Source: an uncultured bacterium
Lineage (GTDB): Bacteria > Vulcanimicrobiota > CADAWZ01
Length of the DNA stretch: 41,011 bases
Direction: 5' to 3'
Assembly (NCBI GenBank): GCA_902790465.1
Contig: CADASF010000013.1
Location: forward strand, 1-41,011
Part shown: in pieces, positions 15,328 through 23,557 of the stretch
How the letters are laid out: each line of letters begins with the position of its first letter
Position numbering within the stretch: the first letter of the stretch is position 1
Position numbers and translations under genes: made by a program
The notes under the pieces: generated by a model
The model's database searches: none
Seen by the model: only the letters and a program-made list of their open reading frames with translations
What the model was told of the DNA's origin: nothing

Positions 15328-18300
15328 TGGCAGTATTTCGAAAATTGAGCCAAGAAAAAAAAGGAAATGATCTAAAGATGAACAGTGTCCCAAAAATTCA
15401 ATCAGCAATAAAAGTTATCCCTCAAATATATGCCTATAGCACTTTGAATGTTCCTTATCAAAATGGTTACATAAAAATTGGATATACAGAACAAGATGTC
15501 AATAAACGAATTTTACAGCAGACACAGACTGCAGGCATAAGGGCAAATCTTGAATGGCAGGGAAACGCAATTTTTGAAGAAAAAGGCGATAGATTTACAG
15601 ATCACGATTTCCATTTATATCTTCGCAAAAATGGCATACTACAGCCACAAGATTTGAAGAATAAAGATTTTCCTGAAAATGGCAGAAATGAATGGTTTCA
15701 CACAACTTCTGAAGAATCAAAAAAACTTTTTGATGAATTTAGGAAAAATCGTGGATTAACCAAGTTACAAGAAAAAGCCATTCCTTATCTCTTGCGTGCA
15801 GAACAAAAAGAAGCCATTGATATCACAAAAAGATATTATGACACTTCTGATAAAAAGAAAGAATTTTTGTGGAATGCAAAACCTCGTTTTGGAAAAACTC
15901 TTACAGTCTATGATTTTTGCAAGCAGATAAAAGCTGAAAAAATTTTGATTGTAACAAATCGTCCTGCTATCGCAAATTCTTGGTTTTCAGATTATGCAAA
16001 ATTTTTGGGTTCTGAATCAGGATATTATTTTGTAAGTGAAGTTGATTCTTTAAAGGGAAAAAATGGTGTTCTATCTCGTGAAGATTATGCAAATTTGGAC
16101 GAAGTGGAAGCAAAATTTATTGAGTTTGTGAGCCTTCAAGATTTAAAGGGAAGTAAATATTTTGGCGGTCATTATGATAAATTGCGTGAAGTAAGAGACA
16201 TTACTTGGGATATTCTTGTAATTGATGAAGCCCATGAAGGTGTCGATACATATAAAACAGATGTTGCTTTTGATAATATACATCAAAAGTTTACACTTCA
16301 CCTGTCTGGCACACCTTTTAAGGCTTTGGCAAATGAAAAATTTGATTCAGACGCCATTTTTAATTATACTTACGCAGATGAACAGAAAAAAAAGCGTGAT
16401 TGGGATTATTCTTTAGGTGAAAATCCTTATTTACCACTTCCAAAATTAAATCTTTATACTTACCAGATGTCAGAAATTATCCGTGACGAGATCTCACAGG
16501 GAATAGAAATAGATGGAGAAACAGAAGAATATGCTTTTGATTTGAATGAGTTTTTCAGTGTAAATAAAAATGGAAAGTTTATTCATGAATCTTCTGTTGA
16601 TAAATTTCTTGATTCCCTTACAGAAAAAAAGAAATTTCCATTTTCTACAGATGAATTGAGAGACGAATTAAAACACACATTTTGGTTTCTTGATAGAGTT
16701 GACAGTGCAAAGGCAATGGCTAAAAAACTAAAGGAACATAAGATTTTTAGAGATTATGAAATCGTTCTCGCTGCAGGTGATGGAAAAATTGATGATGACG
16801 ATGAAAATAAAAAGTCTTATGATAAAGTAGTTGAAGCAATAAAAAAATATGACAAGACAATAACCCTTTCTGTTGGTCAACTGACAACAGGGATAACTAT
16901 TCCTGAATGGACGGCTGTCTTGATGTTGTGTAATGTAAAATCTCCTGCACTGTATATGCAGGCTGCTTTTAGATGTCAAAATCCATGTTTGTTTAAGGTG
17001 GGGAATGAGTTTAAAAGAAAAGAAAATGGCTATGTTTTTGATTTCGATCCTGCTCGTACTTTGATTATTTTTGAAAAGTTTGCAAATGATCTTTCTGTAA
17101 AAACTGTTTCAGGTGGTGGAGATGTTGAAACAAGAAAGAAAAATGTTTGTGAACTGCTAAATTTCTTTCCTGTAATTGGAGAAGATGAAAATGGCGAATT
17201 AATCGAACTCGATGCAGAAAAAGTTTTGACAATACCACGCAAAATTAAATCTGTTGAAGTCGTCAGACGAGGATTTATGAGCAATTTCTTATTTCAAAAT
17301 ATACACAATATCTTTTCTGCTTCAAGTGATATTCTTGATATTATCAATCGTTTTGAGGCTGTGGAAGAACCTAAGAATTATTTGCAAGAAGGACTTGGAG
17401 ATGATCTTTCACTTGATGAAAATGGAAATATAGCCCTTGATGATGAATTTATAAATAATAAAACAAAAGAAATTTTTGGAGAAAAAATTTATGGTGTAAA
17501 TCAAATAGACACCTTTGTAGATGTACTTTATGATAAACCCATTGAAAAAGATGTAATTAATGAAGCTAAAAATATTCTTAAAAGTGATGTAAAATATATA
17601 ATTGATACTGTAAATAAAAATTATGGCTCTGATATTAAGCCAAATGTAAAAAAACAACTTGAAAATAAAATAAATGATTTTATTTCAGATTCTAAACAAG
17701 AGGTTATAAAAACAGTAGAGACAGATATTCAAGAAAGAGAAAAAGATAAAATAGAAGAGGGTATCAGAGACCATTTGAGAGGATTTTCTCGAACTATTCC
17801 TTCATTTTTGATGGCTTATGGAGATGAAAATGTAACATTGGAAAATTTCGACAAAATCGTTCCAGACAATGTATTTCAGGAAGTAACAGGCATAACACTT
17901 GATGAATTTAGATTGTTGAGAGATGGGGGAGTATGTAATGGAAAAGAATTTGATGGGCAGATTTTTGATTCAATCGTTTTCAATGATTCTGTAAAAGAAT
18001 TTTTGGCATTGAAAAAGAAATTGGCAAATTATTTTGATGAAAACAGCACTGAAGATATTTTTGATTATATCCCACCACAAAAGACAAATCAGATTTTTAC
18101 TCCCAAAAAAGTTGTAAAAAAAATGGTTGATATGTTGGAAGAAGAGAATCCAAATTGTTTTGATGATCCAAACAAAACTTTTATTGATCTGTATATGAAA
18201 TCAGGATTGTATATTGCCGAAATTGTAAAAAGACTTTACAAAAGCAAAAAGATGAAAGATATTTTTCCAGATGAAATGGAAAGATTGAAACATATTTTTG

Positions 18301-18473
18301 AAAAGCAGGTTTTTGGGCTTGCTCCAACAGAAATTATATATAAAATAGCAACAAATTATATTTTAGGCTTTGATGAAAATTTAGATATAAAGAAATACAA
18401 TTTTAGACATCTAAACACTCTGCCTTATGCTAAAAACGGAACACTTAACAACTATCTAGAATTTTTATTCTGA
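15327..18473 (+). CDS. R-M helicase-nuclease subunit: GIY-YIG (T5orf172-like), DEAD/DEAH helicase, methylase-like C-terminus
   Basis: A 1,048-residue protein. Residues about 28-130 form a GIY-YIG/T5orf172-like nuclease (IPQIYAYST, GYIKIGYTEQDVNKRI, DHDFHLYL, EWFHTT). A superfamily 2 helicase follows: AKPRFGKTLTVYDF (Walker A-like), LVIDEAHEG (DEAH), LHLSGTPF, and VGQLTTGITIPEW with QAAFRCQNP (motif VI region). The C-terminus (about 915-1048) has QIFTPKKVVKKMVDMLEEE and DLYMKSGLYIAEI, an N6-methylase N-terminal-like and motif I-like region. It may complement the NPPY subunit, which lacks these. This is the third gene of a known operon type (subunit M, Eco57I-like methylase, helicase). The ATG overlaps the stop of the detached NPPY C-terminus; its own ribosome binding site is weak. 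The gene itself looks intact. Confidence 0.9.
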   Translation: MAVFRKLSQEKKGNDLKMNSVPKIQSAIKVIPQIYAYSTLNVPYQNGYIKIGYTEQDVNKRILQQTQTAGIRANLEWQGNAIFEEKGDRFTDHDFHLYLRKNGILQPQDLKNKDFPENGRNEWFHTTSEESKKLFDEFRKNRGLTKLQEKAIPYLLRAEQKEAIDITKRYYDTSDKKKEFLWNAKPRFGKTLTVYDFCKQIKAEKILIVTNRPAIANSWFSDYAKFLGSESGYYFVSEVDSLKGKNGVLSREDYANLDEVEAKFIEFVSLQDLKGSKYFGGHYDKLREVRDITWDILVIDEAHEGVDTYKTDVAFDNIHQKFTLHLSGTPFKALANEKFDSDAIFNYTYADEQKKKRDWDYSLGENPYLPLPKLNLYTYQMSEIIRDEISQGIEIDGETEEYAFDLNEFFSVNKNGKFIHESSVDKFLDSLTEKKKFPFSTDELRDELKHTFWFLDRVDSAKAMAKKLKEHKIFRDYEIVLAAGDGKIDDDDENKKSYDKVVEAIKKYDKTITLSVGQLTTGITIPEWTAVLMLCNVKSPALYMQAAFRCQNPCLFKVGNEFKRKENGYVFDFDPARTLIIFEKFANDLSVKTVSGGGDVETRKKNVCELLNFFPVIGEDENGELIELDAEKVLTIPRKIKSVEVVRRGFMSNFLFQNIHNIFSASSDILDIINRFEAVEEPKNYLQEGLGDDLSLDENGNIALDDEFINNKTKEIFGEKIYGVNQIDTFVDVLYDKPIEKDVINEAKNILKSDVKYIIDTVNKNYGSDIKPNVKKQLENKINDFISDSKQEVIKTVETDIQEREKDKIEEGIRDHLRGFSRTIPSFLMAYGDENVTLENFDKIVPDNVFQEVTGITLDEFRLLRDGGVCNGKEFDGQIFDSIVFNDSVKEFLALKKKLANYFDENSTEDIFDYIPPQKTNQIFTPKKVVKKMVDMLEEENPNCFDDPNKTFIDLYMKSGLYIAEIVKRLYKSKKMKDIFPDEMERLKHIFEKQVFGLAPTEIIYKIATNYILGFDENLDIKKYNFRHLNTLPYAKNGTLNNYLEFLF

Positions 18474-18518
18474 GGCTGTGAAAAAATTAAATAGATTGAG
18501 TACAGATTTCTAAATAGA

Positions 18519-18636
18519 GCCGATCGACTTAATTTTAAGTAAATAATAATTTACAGGCTTAGATTGCCACGGTCGCACAGCTCCCTCGCAATGACAAAGT
18601 GGCAGTATACAGGCATATAATATTAGATAGTTTAGA
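18519..18636 (-). repeat. second, inverted copy of the GTCATTGCGAG palindromic element (partial)
   Basis: The reverse complement of this stretch matches the region 13842-13952, including ACTATC..ATATGCCTGTAT, GCCACTTTGTCATTGCGAGG, GTGGCAATCTAAGCCTG and TTATTATTTACTT. Only the left part of the 210-bp element is present. It lies between the helicase stop and the bidirectional terminator. The helicase-to-amidohydrolase gap (18474-18754) holds no gene. Confidence 0.75.
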
Positions 18637-18701
18637 GCAACTTTTTATTTATTTTTATTAACTATCACAACGAGTTAATTTACGAAGATTATATAAAAGT
18701 T

Positions 18702-18741
18702 AAAAAAAACAGGTTGATCAAATCGATCAGCCTGTTTTTTA
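18702..18741. terminator. bidirectional rho-independent terminator
   Basis: AAAAACAGG-TTGATC pairs with GATCAG-CCTGTTTTT (one mismatch) around a short loop, with T runs on both strands. It serves the convergent helicase (+) and amidohydrolase (-) genes. Confidence 0.85.
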
Positions 18742-18754
18742 TCTTTTTTAAATT

Positions 18755-20224
18755 TTACTTTTGATGAGCTCCTGTGTCATTAATCTTTGGAGCCGTTTTT
18801 GCATATTCATCAAACATTTCAGACAATTCGAGAACTTCGTCTTTAATTTTCTTGTCATCAAGTGTTGTAAATTTGCCATTGTCAAGTAATACTTTTCCAT
18901 TTGCTATGACATATTTTACTTCATTTCCATTTGAAGCCCAAATCAAGTTTTCTGCTACATTTGTTATTCTTGTTGGTGTCAAGTTTGGATATGTTGTGTC
19001 AATGAATATGACATCAGCGTCTTTGCCTTTTTCAAGAATACCAGTATTCATTCTGAGGTGTTTTGCAGGCTCTGCTGTAATAAGTCTCAAAAGTTGTTCT
19101 ACTGGGAGTAGGGAAGCATCTTGGTGTAGTGCTTTTTGATATTGTGCTGCAAGTCTTGCTGCACCAAGTATATTTTGGTTGTCTGCACTTCCTGAGCCGT
19201 CTGTTGAAATTACAACAGGGATTCCCATATCAATCATTTTTAAAATTGGTGGCATACCTGAGCCAAGTATTGTGTTTGCAAGTGGATTGTGGACAACTAC
19301 TGTTCCTGTTTTTTGCAAGATCTCGAGATCGTGTTCTGTGCAGTTGACTTGGTGGGCAACTATTGTGTTGTTATCCAAGAAACCTATGCTCTCAAAATAT
19401 TCAACAGGTGTCATTCCATATTTTTCTCTAAACCAAGCCGTTGTTTTTGGCTCTTCTGAGGAATGGATATGAATAAGTGTTCCGTTTTCATTAGCCCACT
19501 GTTTCAACTTTTTTAACTGCTCTGGACCGTTTGAGAAATCTTGATCAGGTCCAGGTATAATTCTTGTTCTCTCTACATTTCTGAACTCGTTTATATATTT
19601 ATTCATTCTTTCATAAGCGATTTCAGGGGTATCAAGTATGCGTTTGTCATAATTTCTATCTTGAGCTCCGACAGCAATTATCATTTTTGTGCCTGCATCG
19701 ACATTTGCTTGAACTATATCGCCTACATGATATTTACCGTGATTACAGTGGTGAACCATTGTTGATGTGATACCATAGAAAATATCATCAACTCTTGCTT
19801 TTATATATGTAACATAATTTGGAGATTTTCCAAAATGTTTTGTGAGTTCGTCTCTCTTTGCATTCATAAATCCTGTGAATTGATTTACTGCATTGTCGAG
19901 CCAAGCTGTCAAAGGTTGGTCTTTTGCTATTCCAATAAGTGGAGATTCGTGATCATGTCCGTGTGCTTTTACAAATCCTGGCATTATAACTCCTTCGAGT
20001 TTTGGAATATCTGAAGAAGTTATTTCGTCTTTTTGATTTTCAAGACCGATTACTTGTAGTTCATTTCCACATTTTTTTATAATGTTATTACCAATTTCAT
20101 CAGTCCATTTTCCGACTTCAGAAATTTTACTTCCATCTATTAATACATATCCATCAGATATTCTTGGCATATCTTCTGTCATAGGAAGTAAAAATTTGCC
20201 ACGCATTAACTTAAATTTTTTCAT
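18755..20224 (-). CDS. amidohydrolase (SsnA/TrzA-type metal-dependent hydrolase)
   Basis: A 489-residue cytosolic protein of the amidohydrolase superfamily (deaminases and chlorohydrolases acting on purines, pyrimidines or triazines). Metal-ligand motifs are visible: PGFVKAHGHDHE (HxH, residues 88-90), STMVHHCNH, LIHIHSSEEP (about 250), IVAHQVNCTEHD (about 290) and STDGSGSADN (about 345, the catalytic Asp). The C-terminus has the usual KGKDADVIFIDTTYPNLTPT composite beta domain, ending in KVLLDNGKF. The substrate cannot be fixed from sequence; SsnA-like or aminohydrolase activity is the best guess. AAGGAG precedes the ATG. A terminator follows, so it looks monocistronic or the last gene of a unit. 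Confidence 0.88.
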   Translation of the reverse strand: MKKFKLMRGKFLLPMTEDMPRISDGYVLIDGSKISEVGKWTDEIGNNIIKKCGNELQVIGLENQKDEITSSDIPKLEGVIMPGFVKAHGHDHESPLIGIAKDQPLTAWLDNAVNQFTGFMNAKRDELTKHFGKSPNYVTYIKARVDDIFYGITSTMVHHCNHGKYHVGDIVQANVDAGTKMIIAVGAQDRNYDKRILDTPEIAYERMNKYINEFRNVERTRIIPGPDQDFSNGPEQLKKLKQWANENGTLIHIHSSEEPKTTAWFREKYGMTPVEYFESIGFLDNNTIVAHQVNCTEHDLEILQKTGTVVVHNPLANTILGSGMPPILKMIDMGIPVVISTDGSGSADNQNILGAARLAAQYQKALHQDASLLPVEQLLRLITAEPAKHLRMNTGILEKGKDADVIFIDTTYPNLTPTRITNVAENLIWASNGNEVKYVIANGKVLLDNGKFTTLDDKKIKDEVLELSEMFDEYAKTAPKINDTGAHQK

Positions 20225-20313
20225 TTTTTCTCCTTAAAATCCACAAAATCAATTGATTTTCTAAAAAATATACTATTTAGCTAATTAGCCACTTTTGTTG
20301 CATAAGTTAAAAA

Positions 20314-20937
20314 TCAGTCTTCTGATTCTATGTTATCATGATTTTCAAGCAAGAATTTAGGAATAGGTGGAAGGTCTAAATTCCCCTTCATTCTTTTTGC
20401 ACCAGCTCTTTTAAGAATTTTGGCAAGTCCCTGATTATTTTGTATTTCAGCAATATCAAGAGGGCTATTTCCGTTATTTGTAAGTGCATTTACATCTGCA
20501 TTTCTATTGACAAGCATTTCAAGAATTTCTTGTCTGTCATTTGTTTCTTCACATCTTGCTACTTCATGAAGTGGAGTAAACCCCCATTCTGTTTTTGCTT
20601 CAATATTGGCTCTGTAGTATAAAAGAACTTTAGCAAGTCTTGCATTGTTTTTCCAAATTGCAATGTGTAACATGGAATATCCATGTTGTACAGTTGCATT
20701 TGCGAGTTTTTGCGAAAAATTAGGGTCTTTTGATTGTTTTGCTCTTTCTAAAGCAATTTGCAATTCATCTTCATCATTGTTATTAACTGCATCAATAATA
20801 TCTTGTGAAGTTGTCAATGTTTTGGCATGTATCTGTCTTGTTGGAGGTGGTGGAGTTTTCTTTTTTTCTTCCGTACAAGAAGAACAAAATATTATCGAAA
20901 TAATCAGCAATGAAATTGTAAAAAACTGTTTAATCAT
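20314..20937 (-). CDS. ankyrin-repeat lipoprotein
   Basis: A 207-residue protein. The leader MIKQFFTISLLIISIIFCSSC ends in a lipobox-like cysteine (residue 21; SSC, slightly atypical because Cys also sits at -3). It is followed by a charged and proline-rich linker (EEKKKTPPPPTR). About three ankyrin repeats fill residues 75-180: GYSMLHIAIWKNNARLAKVLL, then GFTPLHEVAR..RQEILEMLV and GNSPLDIAEIQNNQGLAKIL. Such proteins are periplasmic or membrane-tethered binding modules. It lies 31 bases downstream of the secreted CarboxypepD_reg-like protein and is probably cotranscribed with it. Confidence 0.82.
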   Translation of the reverse strand: MIKQFFTISLLIISIIFCSSCTEEKKKTPPPPTRQIHAKTLTTSQDIIDAVNNNDEDELQIALERAKQSKDPNFSQKLANATVQHGYSMLHIAIWKNNARLAKVLLYYRANIEAKTEWGFTPLHEVARCEETNDRQEILEMLVNRNADVNALTNNGNSPLDIAEIQNNQGLAKILKRAGAKRMKGNLDLPPIPKFLLENHDNIESED

Positions 20938-20968
20938 GCTAAAAACTCGCTTTCTTTTTTATTAATGA

Positions 20969-21742
20969 TTAGTATCCTGAAGGGCAGTCATAAATAAAGT
21001 TTTTATCTTCTATATCAAGTGTTTCATCCCAATATCTTGTTTTTGAATCTGAACCTCGGAAACTTCTCCATTCTATTTCAATTCTGTATGTATGCCCTTT
21101 TATTGCATCTCTACAAAATAATTCTTTTACAGCTGAACCAAATCCATCACCATGGTGTGGTTTTGAATATGTTTCGTTCCATTTTCCATTTCCATCTTTA
21201 TCTTCAACATTTATAGAATATACCCACCAAAGTTTACCATAATTGTGATAACCACCTGTGAGGTCTCTTGTTGGATATACTTTTATATTCATAGTTGTAT
21301 ATTCAGGTCTTTGAGATAATCTTGAATTAGTTCTTTTGTTTCTTGTCTGTCGTACATTGGAATTTATTTTTGATAAATCTATAAGAACAGACCTTTTTTC
21401 ATTTTCAGTTACAACAACATTTCCATGAGCTGGTTTATATCCTTCTTTGAATATTTCTATTCCATAAACACCTGCTTCAAGGTTGTTTATTTCATATTCT
21501 CCATTAAAATCTGTTACTGCATTAATTCCATTGCTCAATATTATTGAAGCATTTGACAATGGTTTTCCAGATGATACAACTTTTCCTTTGATACTTCCTA
21601 TTTTTTGAGTTAGTGGAGTGTCATATTGAGTTGGTTCTTCTGGTGTATATATTTGAAGCTCATCAAATTGAGCAAATACTTTTGATGACAAAGTTGAAGC
21701 TAAGAAAATTGCAATTACAATGAACAATAAAAATTTTCTCAT
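20969..21742 (-). CDS. secreted protein with carboxypeptidase regulatory-like domain
   Basis: A 257-residue protein. The signal peptide is RKFLLFIVIAIFLASTLSSKVFA (residues 2-24). A CarboxypepD_reg-like beta sandwich follows at about 50-120 (IKGKVVSSGKPLSNASIIL, DFNGEYEINNLEAGVYGIEI), a fold usually used for binding or structural roles. The C-terminal half (about 135-257) is an unrecognised polar, beta-rich domain with one CYS pair (LFCRDA and YDCPSGY). I chose the ATG at 21742, behind GGGGGG, over the in-frame one at 21769, because the signal peptide then begins at residue 2. Confidence 0.8.
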   Translation of the reverse strand: MRKFLLFIVIAIFLASTLSSKVFAQFDELQIYTPEEPTQYDTPLTQKIGSIKGKVVSSGKPLSNASIILSNGINAVTDFNGEYEINNLEAGVYGIEIFKEGYKPAHGNVVVTENEKRSVLIDLSKINSNVRQTRNKRTNSRLSQRPEYTTMNIKVYPTRDLTGGYHNYGKLWWVYSINVEDKDGNGKWNETYSKPHHGDGFGSAVKELFCRDAIKGHTYRIEIEWRSFRGSDSKTRYWDETLDIEDKNFIYDCPSGY

Positions 21743-21810
21743 AATCCCCCCTTTTCGTCTTTTTATCATGTATTTAAATTTTATCTTTATCTTTTTTATC
21801 CTTCACTGAT

Positions 21811-21852
21811 TGATAAAAAAGCGGAATTCATATTTTTTGAACCCCGCTTTTA
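21811..21852 (-). terminator. terminator overlapping the stop codon of the last TM2 gene
   Basis: On the minus strand AAAAGCGG..TTCAA pairs imperfectly with TGAATTCCGCTTTT and is followed by a T-rich tract. The stem begins within the TAA stop region (21850-21852). Confidence 0.75.
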
Positions 21853-22101
21853 GTTGTTTGTTTTAATAAATTTTTTGTTATATTTTTTATCCCATTTATC
21901 GTCAGTCATTGTTATATAAAGAAACGCATCTATAAATCCTATTATTGGAGAAATCCAAAAAAATAATATATATAATATCCCTATTAAAGGCTTTTTTAAA
22001 TAAAATTGATGAAGTCCAACTATTCCACCAAAAAATGCAAGAAATGCCGCAAAATATTTATTTTTTTTATTTTTGTTAATATTTTCGATTCCAGTCGTCA
22101 T
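21850..22101 (-). CDS. small TM2-domain membrane protein
   Basis: An 83-residue protein that is essentially one TM2 domain: KNKYFAAFLAFFGGIVGLHQFYLKKPLIGILY..ISPIIGFIDAFLY. It has two transmembrane segments joined by the signature GLHxFYL turn. The start overlaps the previous TM2 gene by 26 bases without a clear ribosome binding site, which suggests translational coupling. It lacks the zinc ribbon and repeat region of its two upstream neighbours, so it is a stripped-down paralogue. TM2 proteins are common but their bacterial role is unknown. Confidence 0.82.
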   Translation of the reverse strand: MTTGIENINKNKKNKYFAAFLAFFGGIVGLHQFYLKKPLIGILYILFFWISPIIGFIDAFLYITMTDDKWDKKYNKKFIKTNN

Positions 22102-22609
22102 TCGAAGTACATAAATACATTATTGATTCTATAAGTGCCACAAAATAAGGAATACCTGTCCAACAAATTAATAAATACAAGAATCCCAAACCTGGTTTTC
22201 CTAAATAGAATTTGTGTAAACCAAACCCACCAAAGAAAAATGCTAAAAGTGCTGCAAGATATTTATTTTTACTCGATTGTGGAGGTTCATGGGTTATATT
22301 TATATTTATTTGTTGATTGGGCATACCCATATTTGGCATTTGATTAGGATATTGATTGGGCATACCCATATTTGGCATTTGATTGGGATATTGCATGGGC
22401 ATACCCATATTTGGCATTTGATTAGGATATTGATTGGGTATATCCATATTTTGTATAAATTGAGCTTTGTTGTTGTTTATATTTGTATTCGGTAAATGCA
22501 AGTTTGTCTCATTTTCAGATGATTCTGGAAGTTTGGGCAATTCACCACCACATATATTGCAAAATGTTGCACCTTTAAGTTGTTCAGTTCCACAATTTGG
22601 GCAAAACAT
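22076..22609 (-). CDS. zinc-ribbon, MPN-repeat, TM2-domain membrane protein
   Basis: A 177-residue protein. The N-terminal zinc ribbon is CPNCG..FCNICGG (residues 3-21). A low-complexity region follows with three 13-residue units of the type MPNQYPNQMPNMG (about 60-100). The C-terminal TM2 domain is KNKYLAALLAFFFGGFGLHKFYLGKPGLG.. (about 115-177). It is the middle member of three tandem TM2 genes, all on the minus strand, and a paralogue of the following longer gene. No function is known for the combination. Confidence 0.85.
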   Translation of the reverse strand: MFCPNCGTEQLKGATFCNICGGELPKLPESSENETNLHLPNTNINNNKAQFIQNMDIPNQYPNQMPNMGMPMQYPNQMPNMGMPNQYPNQMPNMGMPNQQININITHEPPQSSKNKYLAALLAFFFGGFGLHKFYLGKPGLGFLYLLICWTGIPYFVALIESIMYLCTSNDDWNRKY

Positions 22610-22629
22610 ATTAAATTCATCCCTTTATA

Positions 22630-23490
22630 TTAGTATTTGTTTTGGAAGTCTTCGTTTGACATAAATATATACATTGCTGCTTCTGCCCAAGAAACAACAA
22701 TTGGCAAAAAACATAGCATAAATATTGCTTCAGAATCTGCAGCTAATGCAAGTATAAGTGAGAAAAATGGAAATAAAATATATAAAATTCCTAAACCGTA
22801 TTTTCCTAAATAGAATTTATGAGCTCCTAGCCCTCCAAAAAAGAATGCTAATAAAGCAGCAAGAAATTTACTTTTTCCCTTTTTTGTTGGTTTATCAACT
22901 ATGTTTATATTTATTTGTTGTTGCATAGGCATGCCTGTGTTTTGCATATTGGGTATTTGATTAGGATGTGGCATACCCATATTTGGCATAACTGGCATTT
23001 GGTTAGGTTGTGGCATACCCATATTTGGCATAACTGGCATTCGATTAGGTTGTGGCATACCCATATTTGGCATAACTGGCATTCGATTAGGTTGTGGCAT
23101 ACCCATATTTGGCATAACTGGCATTTGGTTAGGTTGTGGCATACCCATATTTGGCATAACTGGCATTTGATTAGGTTGTGGCATACCCATATTTGGCATA
23201 ACTGGCATTTGATTAGGTTGTGGCATACCCATATTTGGCATTTGTTTTTGAATATTTACTCTTTGTGCATTTTGATTTTGGACAACTCTATTAAAAGGAT
23301 CGTTTGGGATTTTTCTTAAATTTATGCCTTGTTGTTCATTTGTAAAATTGTTAGGTACAGAACTTTCTTCAGTATTATTTAATGATGTTGGGGGAGGAGA
23401 TACTATTTTTATATTTGAAAGTTCTGCCCCACAATTACTGCAAAATGTTGTTCCTTGAAGTTGCTCTGTACCACAGGTTGGACAAAACAT
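22630..23490 (-). CDS. zinc-ribbon, 14-residue-repeat, TM2-domain membrane protein
   Basis: A 286-residue protein. The zinc ribbon is CPTCG..FCSNCGA (residues 3-21). The linker is followed by six near-identical units MPQPN[QR]MPVMPNMG and one degenerate unit (about 83-190), then a basic stretch and a TM2 domain (KSKFLAALLAFFFGGLGAHKFYLGKYGLG, about 205-286) with a third hydrophobic segment. AGGAGA precedes the ATG. The Met/Pro/Asn repeat region is unusual and probably disordered. The gene probably heads the three-gene TM2 operon. Confidence 0.87.
   Translation of the reverse strand: MFCPTCGTEQLQGTTFCSNCGAELSNIKIVSPPPTSLNNTEESSVPNNFTNEQQGINLRKIPNDPFNRVVQNQNAQRVNIQKQMPNMGMPQPNQMPVMPNMGMPQPNQMPVMPNMGMPQPNQMPVMPNMGMPQPNRMPVMPNMGMPQPNRMPVMPNMGMPQPNQMPVMPNMGMPHPNQIPNMQNTGMPMQQQININIVDKPTKKGKSKFLAALLAFFFGGLGAHKFYLGKYGLGILYILFPFFSLILALAADSEAIFMLCFLPIVVSWAEAAMYIFMSNEDFQNKY
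22970..23242 (-). repeat. 42-bp minisatellite inside the TM2 protein gene
   Basis: Six 42-base units start at 22970, 23012, 23054, 23096, 23138 and 23180, with a partial seventh from 23222. The unit encodes 14 residues, so copy number can change without a frameshift. There are no spacers, which rules out a CRISPR array. Confidence 0.92.
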
Positions 23491-23557
23491 ATTTTTATCT
23501 CCTTTTCTTATATTTGATTATAAAGAGGTAATAGTAGTTTTTTTATTGCACTTTGAT

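Noticed and set aside
22970-23242. Regular repeats that could suggest a CRISPR array
   Set aside because: Units are contiguous with no unique spacers and encode a protein repeat in frame with a zinc-ribbon/TM2 gene.
22915-23319. 134-codon plus-strand reading frame full of HTHIWH repeats
   Set aside because: It is the antisense shadow of the 42-bp minisatellite in the TM2 gene; the frame stays open only because the repeat unit lacks stops in that phase.
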